Shown piece after piece: positions 36,012 through 47,947 of a stretch of DNA of 64,000 bases. Source of the stretch: Okapia johnstoni. Its lineage: Eukaryota > Chordata > Mammalia > Artiodactyla > Giraffidae. Every line of letters starts with the position of its first letter. Position 1 is the stretch's first letter. The stretch covers positions 29,392,001 through 29,456,000 of the forward strand of contig CM044311.1 in the NCBI GenBank assembly GCA_024291935.2. The letters are read 5' to 3'. A program made the position numbers and the translations under genes. The notes beneath the pieces were generated by a model. That model was not told the origin of the DNA, did no database searches, and saw only the letters and a list, made by a program, of their open reading frames with translations.

Positions 36012-36131
36012 TTTTACTGAGTTGTGTCTGACTCTTTTGCGACCCCCATGGACTTTAGCCCACCAGAATCCTCTGTCCGTGAGAGTTCCCAGCCAAGAAT
36101 ACTGGATTGGGTTGCCATTTTCTTCTCCAAT
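36012..36131 (-). mobile_element. Bov-A SINE fragment
   Basis: Antisense body, CTGAGTTGTGTCTGACTC to GCCATTTTCTTCTCCAATG. Diverged, and the head is missing. Confidence 0.87.
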
Positions 36132-36910
36132 GTTCACTGAGTTGCTCATTTTAATATGAATAGTTCAGGGGGCATGAGATACTATAGAGATGATTGACAT
36201 TTAAATTTTAGTGTCTATATATTCATTATGATCTTCATCTCTGATCCCCCTTTGTGATGACACTGATTGCACGAGTATTTGGGGAGATTTAAGACAGAAA
36301 AATATGGAGACATATGATCAGTGGACATAGTTAGCAACCACAGTTTTCATGCAATCGTTTCACATGTCAAGGTAACTTTGGACAAACATCTTTTATTTAT
36401 GACTTGGTAAGAGATTGTAGAGAAATTGGTCTTAGAATATTGAATTTAACACACATTTTTAATTCTTAAAATGGGCAACATTATAGGAAAGAAAAAGCAG
36501 AAGTCACTGAACAAAATTTTTGTCGTGTGTAATTCATGGTTTATTCTAATTTGTTGAACCAAGTCTTTAAATGTATTATTTAAGCATTTGAAGAATTATA
36601 GAAAATTATGTTGTTTTATGCAAATATACATTTAATGAACTGTATTGTAGGTATAGGAATGGACAAGCCAATTATTTTTTACTGAGGGAAGAATTTTCTT
36701 TTTTTAAATTCCAAACTAAACTGTCAGTTTAGTGTGATATGCTATGTATTACTTGAGCTCCAAAAAAAATTGCGATCAAAAGGGATGCATATGTTTAACT
36801 TAGTTTTTCTTGGAACACCGTGACATGAATGAGCAGTGAAATTTCAGAAGACAAGTGAATAAGTTTAACAATTCTCATACTAAATAATAATAAGGATAAA
36901 TTATAGCATA
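36132..36910. other. No gene or clear repeat seen
   Basis: AT-rich sequence within the inferred intron. Confidence 0.5.
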
Positions 36911-37155
36911 CTTCAGTTCAGTTCAGTTCAGTTGCTCAGTCGTGTCCGACTCTTTGCAACCCCATGAATCGCAGCACGCCAGGCCTCCCTGTCCATCACC
37001 AACTCCCGGAGTCTACCCAAACCCACATCCATCGAGTCGGTGATGCCATCCAGCCATCTCATCCTCTGTCATCCCCTTCTCCTCCTGCCCCCAATCCTTC
37101 CCATCATCAGGGTCTTTTCCAATGAGTCGACTCTTCGCATGAGGTGGCCAAAGTA
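36911..37155 (-). mobile_element. BovB 3' fragment with TTCAG tail repeats
   Basis: Antisense. It starts with repeated TTCAG units and continues GTCGTGTCCGACTCTTTGC to CGCATGAGGTGGCCAAAGTA. The close match to the young copy at 45.4 kb suggests recent insertion. It is strongly 5' truncated. Confidence 0.93.
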
Positions 37156-38010
37156 AGTGTCAAACACTCAGGCTTAGCAAGAATTAGCTCATGTAATCCT
37201 AAAAATAATGTGTGTGGATACTGGAGTAATAGAATGTCTTACACACCTGGATTTGAAATCATCTCTTGCCAGCTCTGTGAGCTTGAAAGTAATGATATAG
37301 CCTCTCTTCCCTCTGCTTCTCTGAAATGGGACGTTACCAATACCTAACTTAAAGGATCTTTGTCCATGTTTTACTTCTTAGTGAAGTTTCAGGACCACTT
37401 AAGGGTGAGGCTGCTACTTTTATTAATGTTATGATACACAGCCAAAAATAAATTAATTGATTAAATTTAAATTAATGTCATGATACCTACCACACTTCTA
37501 CCTTTTAGTATGTGTGTGACACTGATCAAGTTTCTTTTCTGTATTCTGATTTCTTTATCTATAATCTGAATAAAATGCCTATTTTGTAGAGTTTTCATTG
37601 GCATCACAAACTTACTCCTAGGTAGTGTTCTTGTAAAATGTTTGAATTTTCTAGGTATCGTCCCTAGTTTGGCTTCATAGAATTTAATTTCAGATGTTCC
37701 TTGTCTGCTAAATAGGAAGATTCTTGTTATTAGCTTCATCAGATATAGTGTTGCTCAAGGCCTATCTGCATGGAATTATAGAAAGGCTGAAATGGAAAAA
37801 AATTCATCTCTAAATTAGACACAATAGTGTATTCATATTGACTATATGGTCATGATAATGATGTTAGTAATGTGGCTCAACATATAGATAAGTAATATAC
37901 AATAAGTTGCCAAGATAAATCCTGTTATTGAGTTGAGTACCCCATTTTTTTCTAGGATCTCTCCATTTCATCATTCTTTCATTTTCTTTCATTTGCTTAT
38001 CATACTGGTG
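37156..38010. other. No gene or clear repeat seen
   Basis: AT-rich sequence. Frames of 67 and 90 codons (37,144-37,347 plus; 37,467-37,739 minus) have no recognisable features. Confidence 0.5.
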
Positions 38011-38500
38011 TGTTAGTTTCCTTCTGCTGATCTAAGAAATTATCACAAATATAATGACTTAAAGAAACACAAATTTATTTTCTTAGAGTTGAGAGGTCAG
38101 AATCCAAAATCAGTTTCCCTGGGCTAAAGTTAAGATGTTTGCAGGGCTTGCTCCTTCTGGAGGCTGTGAAGGGAGATTTCCTTTTCTTGCCTTTTTCTGC
38201 TTCCGGTGGCCATCTGAATTCATTGTTTTATGGCCCCTTCCTCCATTTTCAAAGTACATTTTTCTTATATTTGTTTCTGCCTCTACAGTGCGTCTTCCTC
38301 TCAGCTCTGAATTCTCTCCATCCCACTTGCAAGAACTCATGTGATTATGTTGTGTTCACCTGATGATGCAGGACAATTTTCTCTTCTCAATGTCCTTAAC
38401 TCGAATATACAGATTCTTTTTGATTATGTAAGACAATACATTCTTAGGGCCTGGGGATTAGGAGAAGGACATCTTGGGGTCTCTTTGTCAGCCAACCACA
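38011..38500 (-). mobile_element. MaLR/ERVL-type LTR (MLT1/MST-like)
   Basis: About 490 bp bounded by TGTTAGTTTCC and CAGCCAACCACA, i.e. TG...CA. Antisense landmarks are in order: AAACACAAATTTATTTTC (complement of a poly-A signal), CAGGGCTTGCTCCTTCTGGAGGC, TGGCCCCTTCCTCCATTTTC, GATGATGCAGGACAATTTTC, GGCCTGGGGATTAGG. No internal viral genes are present. The exact subfamily is uncertain. Confidence 0.7.
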
Positions 38501-38536
38501 AATGGTAATAAAATTTTTGTGCCCTGAGACCCCAAA

Positions 38537-38745
38537 GGGCTTCCCTGGTGGCTCAGCGGTAAAGAATCTGCCTGCAATGCAGGAGACACAGGTTCAATCC
38601 CTGAGTTGGGATGATCCACTGGAGGAGGGCATGGCAACCCACTCCAGTGTTCTTGCCTGGCGAATTTCATGGACAGAGGAACCTGGCGGGCTACAGTCCA
38701 TTGGGGTCACAAAGAGTTGGACACGATTGTAATGACTGAGCACCC
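38537..38745 (+). mobile_element. Bov-tA SINE, full length
   Basis: GGGCTTCCCTGGTGGCTCAG head with a B-box-like AGGTTCAATCCC, through to CACGATTGTAATGACTGAGC. It sits just beyond the MaLR LTR. No clean duplication. Confidence 0.95.
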
Positions 38746-39794
38746 AAGCAGAAGACCCTGAAAATAATGTGCTTGCTTCCCCCATGGGAAAAGCAATGTG
38801 CATTTGAGATTTTTTAAAAGATCTGTTAGGAGATATTGATACAGAATCTTCCTAACAAAGATGCTAATCAATTAAACACCCTTTAATTTATTAAATCCAG
38901 TATTAGTGAAATGTAAGTGGAATTACTAACTTCTAGTAATTTGTACTTCTAGGGTTAAAACTACTAATTAAATCCATAATCTATCAAGGGCAACATGTGG
39001 ATTAATTAGGTTTAAATTACATAGGGCAGAGGCTATGATGGTTCTTATTTAGGAAGTTTACCTCTTGTTTACAAAGCCAGATCCACAAAAGAAACCTTGA
39101 TTCTCTTAAAACTTTTCAGGCTGTAATTTTCAGGGAATGTTAGACAGTGGTTTCATAAAAATTGGTGCTGTTCATAAATTTTCATTGTGAATATTTTGTC
39201 TCATGAGCTATATACACTAATTTTAGACTTCTAGGAGAAATTTAATGATGGTCATGTCAGCTTTCAAATCTTTCTGTAACTCGAAAGAAGATTACTGCGT
39301 GAGATGGATTCATTTTTCCCCCTATTCCATTGTTGCCAAAGGGAACTTGAAATGCCCTGTTTAAATTAATTTAATGCAAATGAATTCCTGCTGCCTCACA
39401 AGTTTGTCCTTCATTTTTCTTAAAATTATGTGTAAATGGATGTGACATGCTTTACTGGTTGATGTGCAGGGAGCATTGTCCTTCCTAAAAGCGCCCTCAT
39501 TTGTCAAAAAGAAGCCATTAAGCAAAAAGTAAATTATCTTATCTGATCACAGTATTAAGAATGACCTTAAAACTATAAATTGTATTATCAGTATAATAGC
39601 TAAATGGTCTTTGCAGTGTGGAAATCCCAAAGAAAACCCTTGTTGAGATACAAAGCTAGCTATTATAATCATCCAAAATCCATGTTGATCTTTTACCTTG
39701 TAAAAGGTAATGTAGGTGGAATGTACTGCTGCCTTATTGCTCTCTGTCCTTGCATTCCAGAAACTCTAGTTGAAATACTTTTTTAAATCTTTTT
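38746..39794. other. No gene or clear repeat seen
   Basis: AT-rich sequence within the inferred intron. The 60-codon frame at 39,604-39,786 is unsupported. Confidence 0.5.
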
Positions 39795-40092
39795 TTTTAA
39801 CTTAAATTTAATTAATTAATATATTTTTGGCTGCATTTTGGCTGTTGCTCTGCACAGGCTTTCTCTACTTGAGGTGAGTGGGGGCTATTCTCTAGTTGTG
39901 GTGCATGGGCTTCTCATTGTGGTGACTTCTTCTGTTGTGGAGCACAGGCTCTAGGGTGTGTGGGCTTCAGTACTTGTGGCCACTGGCCTAGTTACTCCAC
40001 AGCATGTGGAATCTTCCCAGACCAGGGATCGAACCTGTGTCCTCTGCATTGGCAGATAGCTTCTTAACCAATGAACCACCAAGATGTCCTCA
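39795..40092 (-). mobile_element. CHR-type tRNA-Glu SINE, full length
   Basis: Antisense: T-rich tail, TTTTTGGCTGCATTTTGGC, repeated GTTGTGG-containing body, CAGACCAGGGATCGAACCTG, and a head complement ending AACCAATGAACCACCAAGATG. It is about 300 bp, the size of the long CHR form. Confidence 0.85.
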
Positions 40093-42749
40093 AATACACT
40101 AAAGTTTTTAAGTTTTTCTCGTTGTCTTTAATATTTTTAATATCAAAAATATAATTTTATAGAGACCCAAGTAAAAATGAAACAGATTTATATAACATGG
40201 AATTGCACAAGGTTGATCATGGGCTGTACGTCTACCCTTGGAATGGAAATGTAAATCCATTATTGAGGGAAGTTGAGATTGAACTAAGGAACTCTGCTGA
40301 TGTTTAAGTCTTAAGAAGAAGAGTAATGCACAGGCATATTTGTAGTTTCCATGCCCAGAGATATAGTAGTTGTATGGCAGTCTTTTCCTACTATTGAATA
40401 AGCATCTTCTCCAGCCAAGTATTTATCTGAGCAAGAACTTTAACTTAGTTTTCAGCAGCCATAGTAGAGACGATGGCATGATAGGCTCCTTGTACATATG
40501 GCCCTCTTTAGCAGGCCAACTGTTACTTTGTCCACCCACATCACTGAGGACATATGGTATTACTTTGGCTGTGGCAGCAAGTTTGTGTGGACATGTCTTG
40601 GTGTGGGTATAGACTGCTGGTTGTCTTCCTCTTGATGCTCGTGCAACCAACTGTCACTGGGTAGAAAATTTGTTATCCAAAGCATTAGATTTGAGGATAG
40701 TAAATGATATTATTAATTGATATTAAAATAATATGATGAATTTTCTCTTTAGTTTGATTACCAGACCTAATGGATATTTGCCATTGCAAAGCTTCTAGAA
40801 GAAATGATGCCTTTTCTAAGAATAGAGTCAGGGATTTTCAAACAAAAACTAACTCATTCAAATGTTTGAGTTTTATAGAACCAAGATAGCAGGAGTATCA
40901 GAAATTCTGAGAAAAGTTATTGTGAAATAATCAATTAGTGAAATTTAGCCATGAATCTGTTTTTTGTTTTGGCTATGAGGGGGGAAAAATGAGAAAACAT
41001 GATCAGATAGGCTGAAATGTAGAGTCATGTAGTCAAAGAGTAACTTATTTCAGAGAGTTTACAGTGTTCTATAAAACAATTTCTGAAAATTGGATTCATT
41101 TGTTTTCAGTATTTTGAGTTTTAAATTTGCAAAGTGTGGCCTTTCAGTACCTGCAACAAGTGTATACTTTTCAGTGGTGGCCCCAAAACTCCTGCACACA
41201 GGGGCTCTTCTACTGCGTTCTCATAGGAAGACGAGGCTGAAGGGTACTTGCTGAAGGTATGTGTGCAGAGCTTGGTTGAGATTATCCATCAAGTCTCTGA
41301 CGAGAAGAATGAGTGGTGCTGCTGCTGAGGATTATGGGTGAGATAACAACATCGCAATGTACTTTTGCTACCATTGCTTGAAAATGTTTACAATCAGATT
41401 TGTTGTGGATCTCTCATAATCACACAGCGATTCACATGCTACATTTGGAAAATCTGAAAATTGTTCAGTAAAACTGCATTGGCTAAATATTAGGTAAATC
41501 AATCAAGATTTGCTTAGGTAATATTGATAAGCAGTATTTCCAGGTGTAGAAATAATAAGCTTTTAAATTGCTTTTGAATATCACTTGTTTACAGAGTCTC
41601 CTTTCAGTTTCAGTACTGTGCCACATCTATTGATCACCATTAAGGCTGTCTGTGAAATATTTGGCAGTATAGGTATCAAAGCCCTGTGGTAATGGTGATT
41701 GATGCATGGAATATAGCATCAGTATTGTTATTCACTGGCCTTGAGAATTTAAGTTTTCTTCCTTTTTCACCTTGCTGTACCATACTGACAACTTTAATTT
41801 ATAACTCACTGATTTATTTATTTTTTATTTTTGGGGTCATTCTATATTTATGGTGGTGAAGTATCAGATTATCAATGTATTACACCAGTGTGGAAATTTA
41901 GATGGAAACAAGCAGAAAGTAAACATTTACTACCAAGAAATCTACTGTATCAATTTGATTGGCAGAAAAAGGATACAGGTAATTTTACTCAGACTTTTTG
42001 TTTAATCTTTTAATGTATATATATTTCTATAATTGACCTTTCTTTGTTGAGTATGTGTTTACACACAAAATCAATTTTAGATATCTTAGCCACAGGGTGA
42101 ATTTAAGGTTACTGTTTCAAATATATATAAATTATGGCAAAATAGTCACACAATGGCAATATAAGGAGCCAAAAAAGTGGGGATAAAATGGTAAATAATG
42201 GTTAAAAACACTTGCAAATGAATAACAGAGTTTTCAAAAATTCTTTTTGATTTTTAGCTGATAAAATTAATAGAAATGAAATTATTATGAAAATCATTTT
42301 CTTTTATATGCATATATATGTGTGTAAATTATAAATACAAAAAAAATGGTGTATAATTTAACATATAGTCATACTCACCTATATATATGTCTTCATCGTA
42401 AAAATGAGTACCTGTGGTATATACATATATTGAAAGCTTTCATTTTTATTTCTGTTACTTTTCTCATTTTTTATCAATGAACTAAAGAAACTAAAGAGAA
42501 ATTTTATTTGGTAGTTTGATCTTTTATATTTTGCCTCTTTCTGCCTCAAATTTATGGTTTTTTTGTGATCAGACCTCTAGGATTCACTTATCATATCATC
42601 CTTTTGGATGTTTTGATGGCAGCATGCCACTATAAAGTGTGCATGTGCAAAACTGTGTGAATGTTTTATCCTTGACAGAAAAACTCCAGTTAAAATGATT
42701 AACTGTCTGGTAGCACCACTGCGATGAAAAATCAGATATCCATTAACCA
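40093..42749. other. No gene or clear repeat seen
   Basis: 2.6 kb of AT-rich intronic sequence. Frames at 40,370-40,650 and 41,831-42,013 overlap on both strands or lack splice sites in phase. Nothing is assigned. Confidence 0.45.
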
Positions 42750-42850
42750 AATTTTTTGAGCACCTATTCAGTACCCAACACAATTTTAGGTAGTGAAAAT
42801 ACAGCCATTAAAAATTAAGTCCCTACCTTTGAAAGAAAATGTGCAGGACA
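42750..42850 (-). mobile_element. L2 LINE 3' end fragment
   Basis: Antisense order: TTTGAGCACCTATTCAGTACCC, ACACAATTTTAGGTAGTGAAAATACAGCC, then TAAGTCCCTACCTTTGAAAG. This matches the end of L2 in reverse complement. Confidence 0.65.
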
Positions 42851-43134
42851 AAAGATTGAGCAAGCTAAAACACAGTTCAGAACCAGAAATTAAAGTTTGT
42901 GTGCAGTTTAGATGTTATTTAAACCATGTTATGTTATTCACCCACTTTAACTAGCAATTCCTCCATCCATCCTTGGGGGAATAATGGCAGAGAACTAAGT
43001 CTGTTATGCTTGAACTTAGCTCAATAAACTTGAAATCTGATATATGATAAAAGTGTATCAGATCTGTGGGAGAATTATTAAAAAATTATAAAATGATATT
43101 GAAGTAATTAGCTGTATGTATTTCTTAGTGGTAA

Positions 43135-43525
43135 AAAGTTATAATGTGCTGCTCACAAAAATCAATTCCAGAGTAAGTATCAAACTCCTCAAAATATAAA
43201 CAAAAAACCCTGGAAGCAAATATCATTTCTAATATTAAGGGAAATTTTACTTTTTCAAGTATAGCCCTGATCAAAGACAGAAACAGCCAGAAACAGATTG
43301 ATGGATTGGACTTCAAAATAGAAAACTTGTATATTTCAAAATACACTATGAGTAGCAATAAAAAGCAAATGTCAAATCAGTAAAAAGTATTTGTAATTTA
43401 TTTGACTTATTTGATATATAAATAGTTTTAAGAAATCAATAAAAAAGATTAGTAGTGCAATAGAAAACAAGGCAAGGTGTATTGGCAGTAAGCAGCAAGA
43501 GACTTGTATGAATGAACACTAAATG
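43135..43525 (+). mobile_element. Ancient L1 ORF2 fragment
   Basis: Sense wording of an old L1 ORF2 region: GATGGATTGGACTTCAAAATAGAAAAC, CAATAAAAAGCAAATGTCAAATCAG, AAGAAATCAATAAAAAAGATTAG, AATAGAAAACAAGGCAAGG. All frames are broken. Confidence 0.72.
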
Positions 43526-44729
43526 TATCAGAAACTCTGTTGTTCATAAATAAAATGTAAAAAAAAAGTACACACATTTATATAGAGAAATATGTAATAT
43601 TTTAACAAAATTATAGTTTGAATTTATTCATGTTATAAATATATGTATCTGTGAAACTATTTGAAAGTTCATATCATGTAGTTTATTTTCTATTCTTTTA
43701 AACTTCTCCATTTTCAAAGGTATATTTGAACCTCAGAACACACCCTTTATGTTGAAAGCTCACATATCATTTTCTTTAAATTTTATAGAGAATAAGAACT
43801 AAAATTCCTTATCAGAAACTGTATTTTAATAATAATTTGTTATTGTGTTTAACAGTTCCTACTCAGGGCTTAACTGATAAAGCAAGATTTCTTTTTAAAC
43901 AAAGCTTTTTGATGTACCTTTTTATTGGAAAGAGCTTTTATTTCCTTAAGTGTTTTTTTGCCTAAGCATGATGAGTATCCAGCAGTGGGATGTAGTTGAA
44001 CAGATGCTTATTGTGATATATGAGATGAACTTGCTTCCCTAAGCACACATAGGCATGAAATGCATCTGGCTTCAGGATATAAAAGTCAATTAGTTTCCAA
44101 ATGTGTTTCTTTACATTGCAGACTTTTAGGGGAAGAAATCCTACTATTCCCTCAAATGGGGGCTCTACTTAATTATGAAGTTTAATTCAGACTAGAAATT
44201 GGAAAATACTAAATTCTAGACTGCAGACAAAGCCTAATTTGGTGGTGTTAACACTGTGTACTAAGGGTGGTAAGTCCTGCAGAGAAGCAGCTTCTGGGGG
44301 AGCGGGGCGGCGGGGGGGCAGAAATCGTATGCATAAAACTAGAGAATGTTGTAAAGCACAGTAAAATCAAAGGTGTGAATATGTGGAATACAGAGGAAAT
44401 AAAATGGAGTTCAGAGGCAAAAAATAAAGAGAGGATGGGGGGAGAGGATGGGGGAAAGAAACTAATGAAGGTAAACCTGAAAAAGACTCAGTACAAACAG
44501 TGATGAGATTGAAGGCAATTGCTAAGCTTGGGGAAACAGAGTCTGGGCAGGAAGGAATTTGGCATGTGTGCATGCTGTCGGAGGTCTAACCTAGGGAAAT
44601 CAGGCCTCTTGAGACATAGTAACTGTAGTTAATTTCATTGTCCAGGGAGCCTTGAATATTCCTTTTTATTTTAAAAAGACCATCTACTGTGTGTGATGAG
44701 TTAATATCAAGGACATGAAATTTTTATCT
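43526..44729. other. No gene or clear repeat seen
   Basis: AT-rich, with a purine-rich stretch near 44,390-44,465 and a short GC tract (GCGGGGCGGCGGGGGGG) near 44,300. The 78-codon plus frame at 44,267-44,503 comes from this purine richness and is not supported as coding. Confidence 0.45.
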
Positions 44730-45415
44730 TGTTGTTCAGTCACTAAGTCATGTCCACCTCTTTGCAACCCCATGGACTGCAGCACAGCAGATTTCTCGGT
44801 CCTTCACTATCTCCCAAGTTTAGTCAAACTCATGCCCATTGAGTCAAAGATGCTATAGAACCATCTCATCCTCTGTTGCCCACTTCTCCTCCTGCCTTCA
44901 GTCTTTCCCAACATCAGGGTCTTTACCACTGAGTCAGCTCTTTCCATCAGGTGGTCAAAGTACTGAAGCCTCAGCCTCAACATGCGTCATTCCAGTGAAT
45001 ATTCAGGGTTGTTTTCCTTTAGGATTGAATGGTTTGATCTCCTTGCTGTCCAAAGGACTCTCAAGAGTCTTCTCCAGCACCACAGTTTGAAAGCACCAAT
45101 TCTTAGGTGCTCAGTCTTCTTTATTGTCCAATTCTCACATCATACATGACTATTGGAAGAACCATGAAGTGAAGTTAAGTTGCTCAGTTGTGTCCAACTC
45201 TTTGCGACCCCATGGACTGTAGCCTACCAGGCTCCTCTGTCCATGGGATTTTCCAGGTAAGAATACTGGAGTGGGCTGCCATTTCCTTCTCCAGGAAGTC
45301 TTCCCAAACCAGGGATTGAACCTGGGCCCACATTGTAAGCAGACACTTTACCGTCTGAGCCACCAGGGAAGTCCATAGCTTTGATTATACAGACATTTAT
45401 CAGCTAGGTTTTCTT
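44730..45415 (-). mobile_element. Older BovB 3' fragment split by a SINE
   Basis: Antisense BovB from TTGTTGTTCAGTCACTAAG to GACTATTGGAAGAACC (about 45,163). It is interrupted by a Bov-tA SINE and resumes with ATAGCTTTGATTATACAGAC to about 45,415. The next, younger BovB begins about 10 bp further right in the same orientation. Confidence 0.92.
45164..45375 (-). mobile_element. Bov-tA SINE nested in BovB
   Basis: Antisense, from GAAGTGAAGTTAAGTTGCTC to GAGCCACCAGGGAAGTCC. The BovB text AAGAACCAT | AGCTTTG is split exactly here. The duplicated target appears very short (CCAT at most). Confidence 0.94.
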
Positions 45416-45425
45416 CTAGAGTATC

Positions 45426-47592
45426 AGTTCAGTTCAGTTCAGTCACTCAGTCATGTCCGACTCTTTGTGACCCCATGAACTGCAGCACGCCAGGCCTCAC
45501 TGTCCATCACCAACTCCCGGAGTTTACCCAAACCCATGTCCATCGAGTCAGTGATGCCATCCAGCCATCTCATCCTCTGTTGTCCCCTTCTCCTCCTGCC
45601 CCCAATCCGTCCCAGCATTAGGGTCTTTTCCAATGAGTCAACTCTTCGCATGAGGTGGCCAAAGTATTGGAGTTTCAGCTTCAACATCAGTCCTTCCAAT
45701 GAACACCCAGGACTGATCTCCTTTAGGATGGACTGGTTGGATCTCCTTGCAGTCCAAGGGACTCTCAAGAGTCTTCTCCAACACCACAGTTCAAAAGCAT
45801 CAATTCTCCGGTGCTCAGCTTTTTTCACCGTCCAACTCTCACATCCATACATGACCACTGGAAAAACCATAGCCTTGACTAGACGGACCTTTGTTGGTAA
45901 GTTAATGTCTCTGCTTTTTAATATGCTATCTAGGTTGGTCCTAACCTTCCTTCCAAGGAGTAAGTGTCTTTTAATTTCATGGCTGGAATCACCATCTGCA
46001 GTGATTTTGGAGCCCCAAAAAATAAAGTCTGACACTGTTTCCACTGTTTCCCCATCTATTTCCCATGAAGTGATGGGACCAGATGCCATGATCTTAGTTT
46101 TCTGAATGTTGAGCTTTAAGCCAACTTTTTCACTCTCCTCTTTCACTTTCATCAACAGGCTCTTCAGTTCTTTTTCACTTTCTGCCAGAAGGGTGATGTC
46201 ATCTGCATATCTGAGGTTATTGATATTTCTCCTGGCAATCCTGATTTCAGCTTGTGTTTCTTCCAGCCCAGTGTTTCTCATGATGTACTCTGCATATAAG
46301 TTAAATAAGCAGGTGACAATATACAGCCTTGACGTACTCCTTTTCCTATTTGGAACCAGTCTGTTGTTCCATGTCCAGTACTAACTGTTGCTTCCTGACC
46401 TGCATACAGGTTTCTCAAGAGGCAGGTCAGGTGGTCTGGTATTCCCATCTCTTTCAGGATTTTCAGTTTATTGTGATCCACACAGTCAAAGGCTTTGGCA
46501 TAGTCAATAAAGCAGAAATAGATGTTTTTCTGGAACTCTCTTGCTTTTTTGATGACCCATCAGATGTTGGCAATTTGATCTCTGGTTCCTCTGCCTTTTC
46601 TAAAACCAGCTTAAACATCTGGAAGTTCACGGTTCACGTATTGCTGAAGCCTGGCTTGGAGAATTTTGAGCATTACTTTACTAGCGTGTGAGACAAGTGC
46701 AATTGTGTGGTAGTTTGAGCATTCTTTGGCGTTGCCTTTCTTTGGGACTGGAATGATCTTTTCCAGTCCTGTGGCCACTGCTGAGTTTTCCATATTTGCT
46801 GATGTATTGAGTGCAGCACTTTCACAGCATCATCTTTCAGGATTTAAAATAGCTCAACTGGAATTCCATCACCTCCACTAGCTTCGTTCATAGTGATACT
46901 TTCTAAGGCCACTTGACTTCACATTCCAGGATGTCTGGCTCTTGGTGAGTGATCACCCCATCGTGATTATCTGGGTCATGAAAAACTTTTTTTATACAGT
47001 TCTTCTGTGTATTCTTGCCACCTCTTCTTCTGCTTCTGTTAGGTCCATACCATTTCAGTCCTTTATCGAGCCCGTCTTTTTATGAAATGTTCCCTTGGTA
47101 TCTCTAATTTTCTTGAAGAGATCTCTATTCTTTCCCAGTCTGTTGTTTTCCTCTATTTCTTTGCATTGATCGCTGAGGAAGGCTTGCTTATCTCTCCTTG
47201 CTATTCTTTGGAACTCTGCATTCAGATGGGAATATCTTTCCTTTTCTCCTTTTCTTTTTGCTTCTCTTCTTTTCCCAGCTATTTGGAAGGCCTCCTCAAA
47301 CAGCCATTTTGCTTTTTTGCATTTATTTTCCATGGGGATGGTCTTGATCCCTGTCTCCTGTACAATGTCACGAACCTCTGTCCATAGTTCGTCAGGCACT
47401 CTATCAGATCTAGGCCTTTAAATCTATTTGTCACTTCCACTGTATAATCATAAGGGATTTGATTTAGGTCATACCTGAATGGTCTAGTGGTTTTCCCTAC
47501 TTTCTTCAATTTAAGTCTGAATTTGGCAATAAGGAGCTCATGATCTGAGCCAAAATCTGCTCCTGGTCTTGTTTTTGCTGACTGTATAGAGC
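45426..47592 (-). mobile_element. BovB LINE, young 5'-truncated copy
   Basis: Antisense BovB starting with TTCAG repeats. It runs 2.17 kb through the reverse transcriptase and upstream linker (AEFQRIARRDKQAFLSDQC near 47,150) to GACTGTATAGAG. It lacks the endonuclease and 5' UTR. The C-terminal 276 codons are open. A few frame breaks lie further upstream, for example a deletion of a few bases near 46,465. TAGAG occurs at both flanks (45,417 and 47,588 areas), too short to prove a duplication. Confidence 0.95.
45451..46281 (-). pseudogene. BovB reverse transcriptase C-terminal remnant, 276 codons open
   Basis: The longest open frame in the window. In an intact BovB this protein nicks DNA and reverse transcribes its RNA at the target. 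Here the frame begins inside the reverse transcriptase palm. The YADD catalytic box is at residues 25-28 ([10 protein letters not shown]), followed by [24 protein letters not shown]. Towards the end come [18 protein letters not shown] and [14 protein letters not shown], the RTE C-terminal region. The first reverse transcriptase aspartate (FIDYAKAF) lies in another frame upstream, separated by a frameshift, and the endonuclease is absent. It is therefore a non-functional remnant whose openness reflects recent insertion. Confidence 0.93.
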
Positions 47593-47801
47593 AAATATAT
47601 AGAATATACCACATTTAATTAACTATCCACTAGATAAAATGTTTAGAAATAGCTTGTGTAGAGATATTTATAAAATATATTGTTATATTTCATTGCCAGA
47701 ATTCATAGTACATTACATAAAATTTTATTGTTCTTTCCCTAATTTCTTATCATCTTGGGTAGAATAATAGCCTTCCAATATCTAGAACCTGTAAATATGT
47801 T

Positions 47802-47848
47802 GGGCTTTCCCAGCGGCTCAGCAGGTAAAGAATCTACCTGCAATGCTT
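47802..47848 (+). mobile_element. Bov-tA head fragment
   Basis: GGGCTTTCCCAGCGGCTCAG, AAAGAATCTACCTGCAATGC: only the tRNA-related head remains. Confidence 0.82.
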
Positions 47849-47947
47849 GTAACATGGCAAGGAGGAGTTAATGGAAATGTAATGAAGATGGAATTAATGG
47901 AAAACTTTTTTAATTTTATTTTTTTATTTTAATCTTTTTATTTTGTA

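Noticed and set aside
44267..44503. 78-codon lysine/glutamate-rich frame
   Set aside because: It arises from purine-rich low-complexity sequence without exon borders.
45536..46105. 189-codon plus-strand frame opposite the BovB reverse transcriptase
   Set aside because: It is the antisense shadow of the 276-codon minus-strand BovB frame. The same shadow appears at the other BovB copies.
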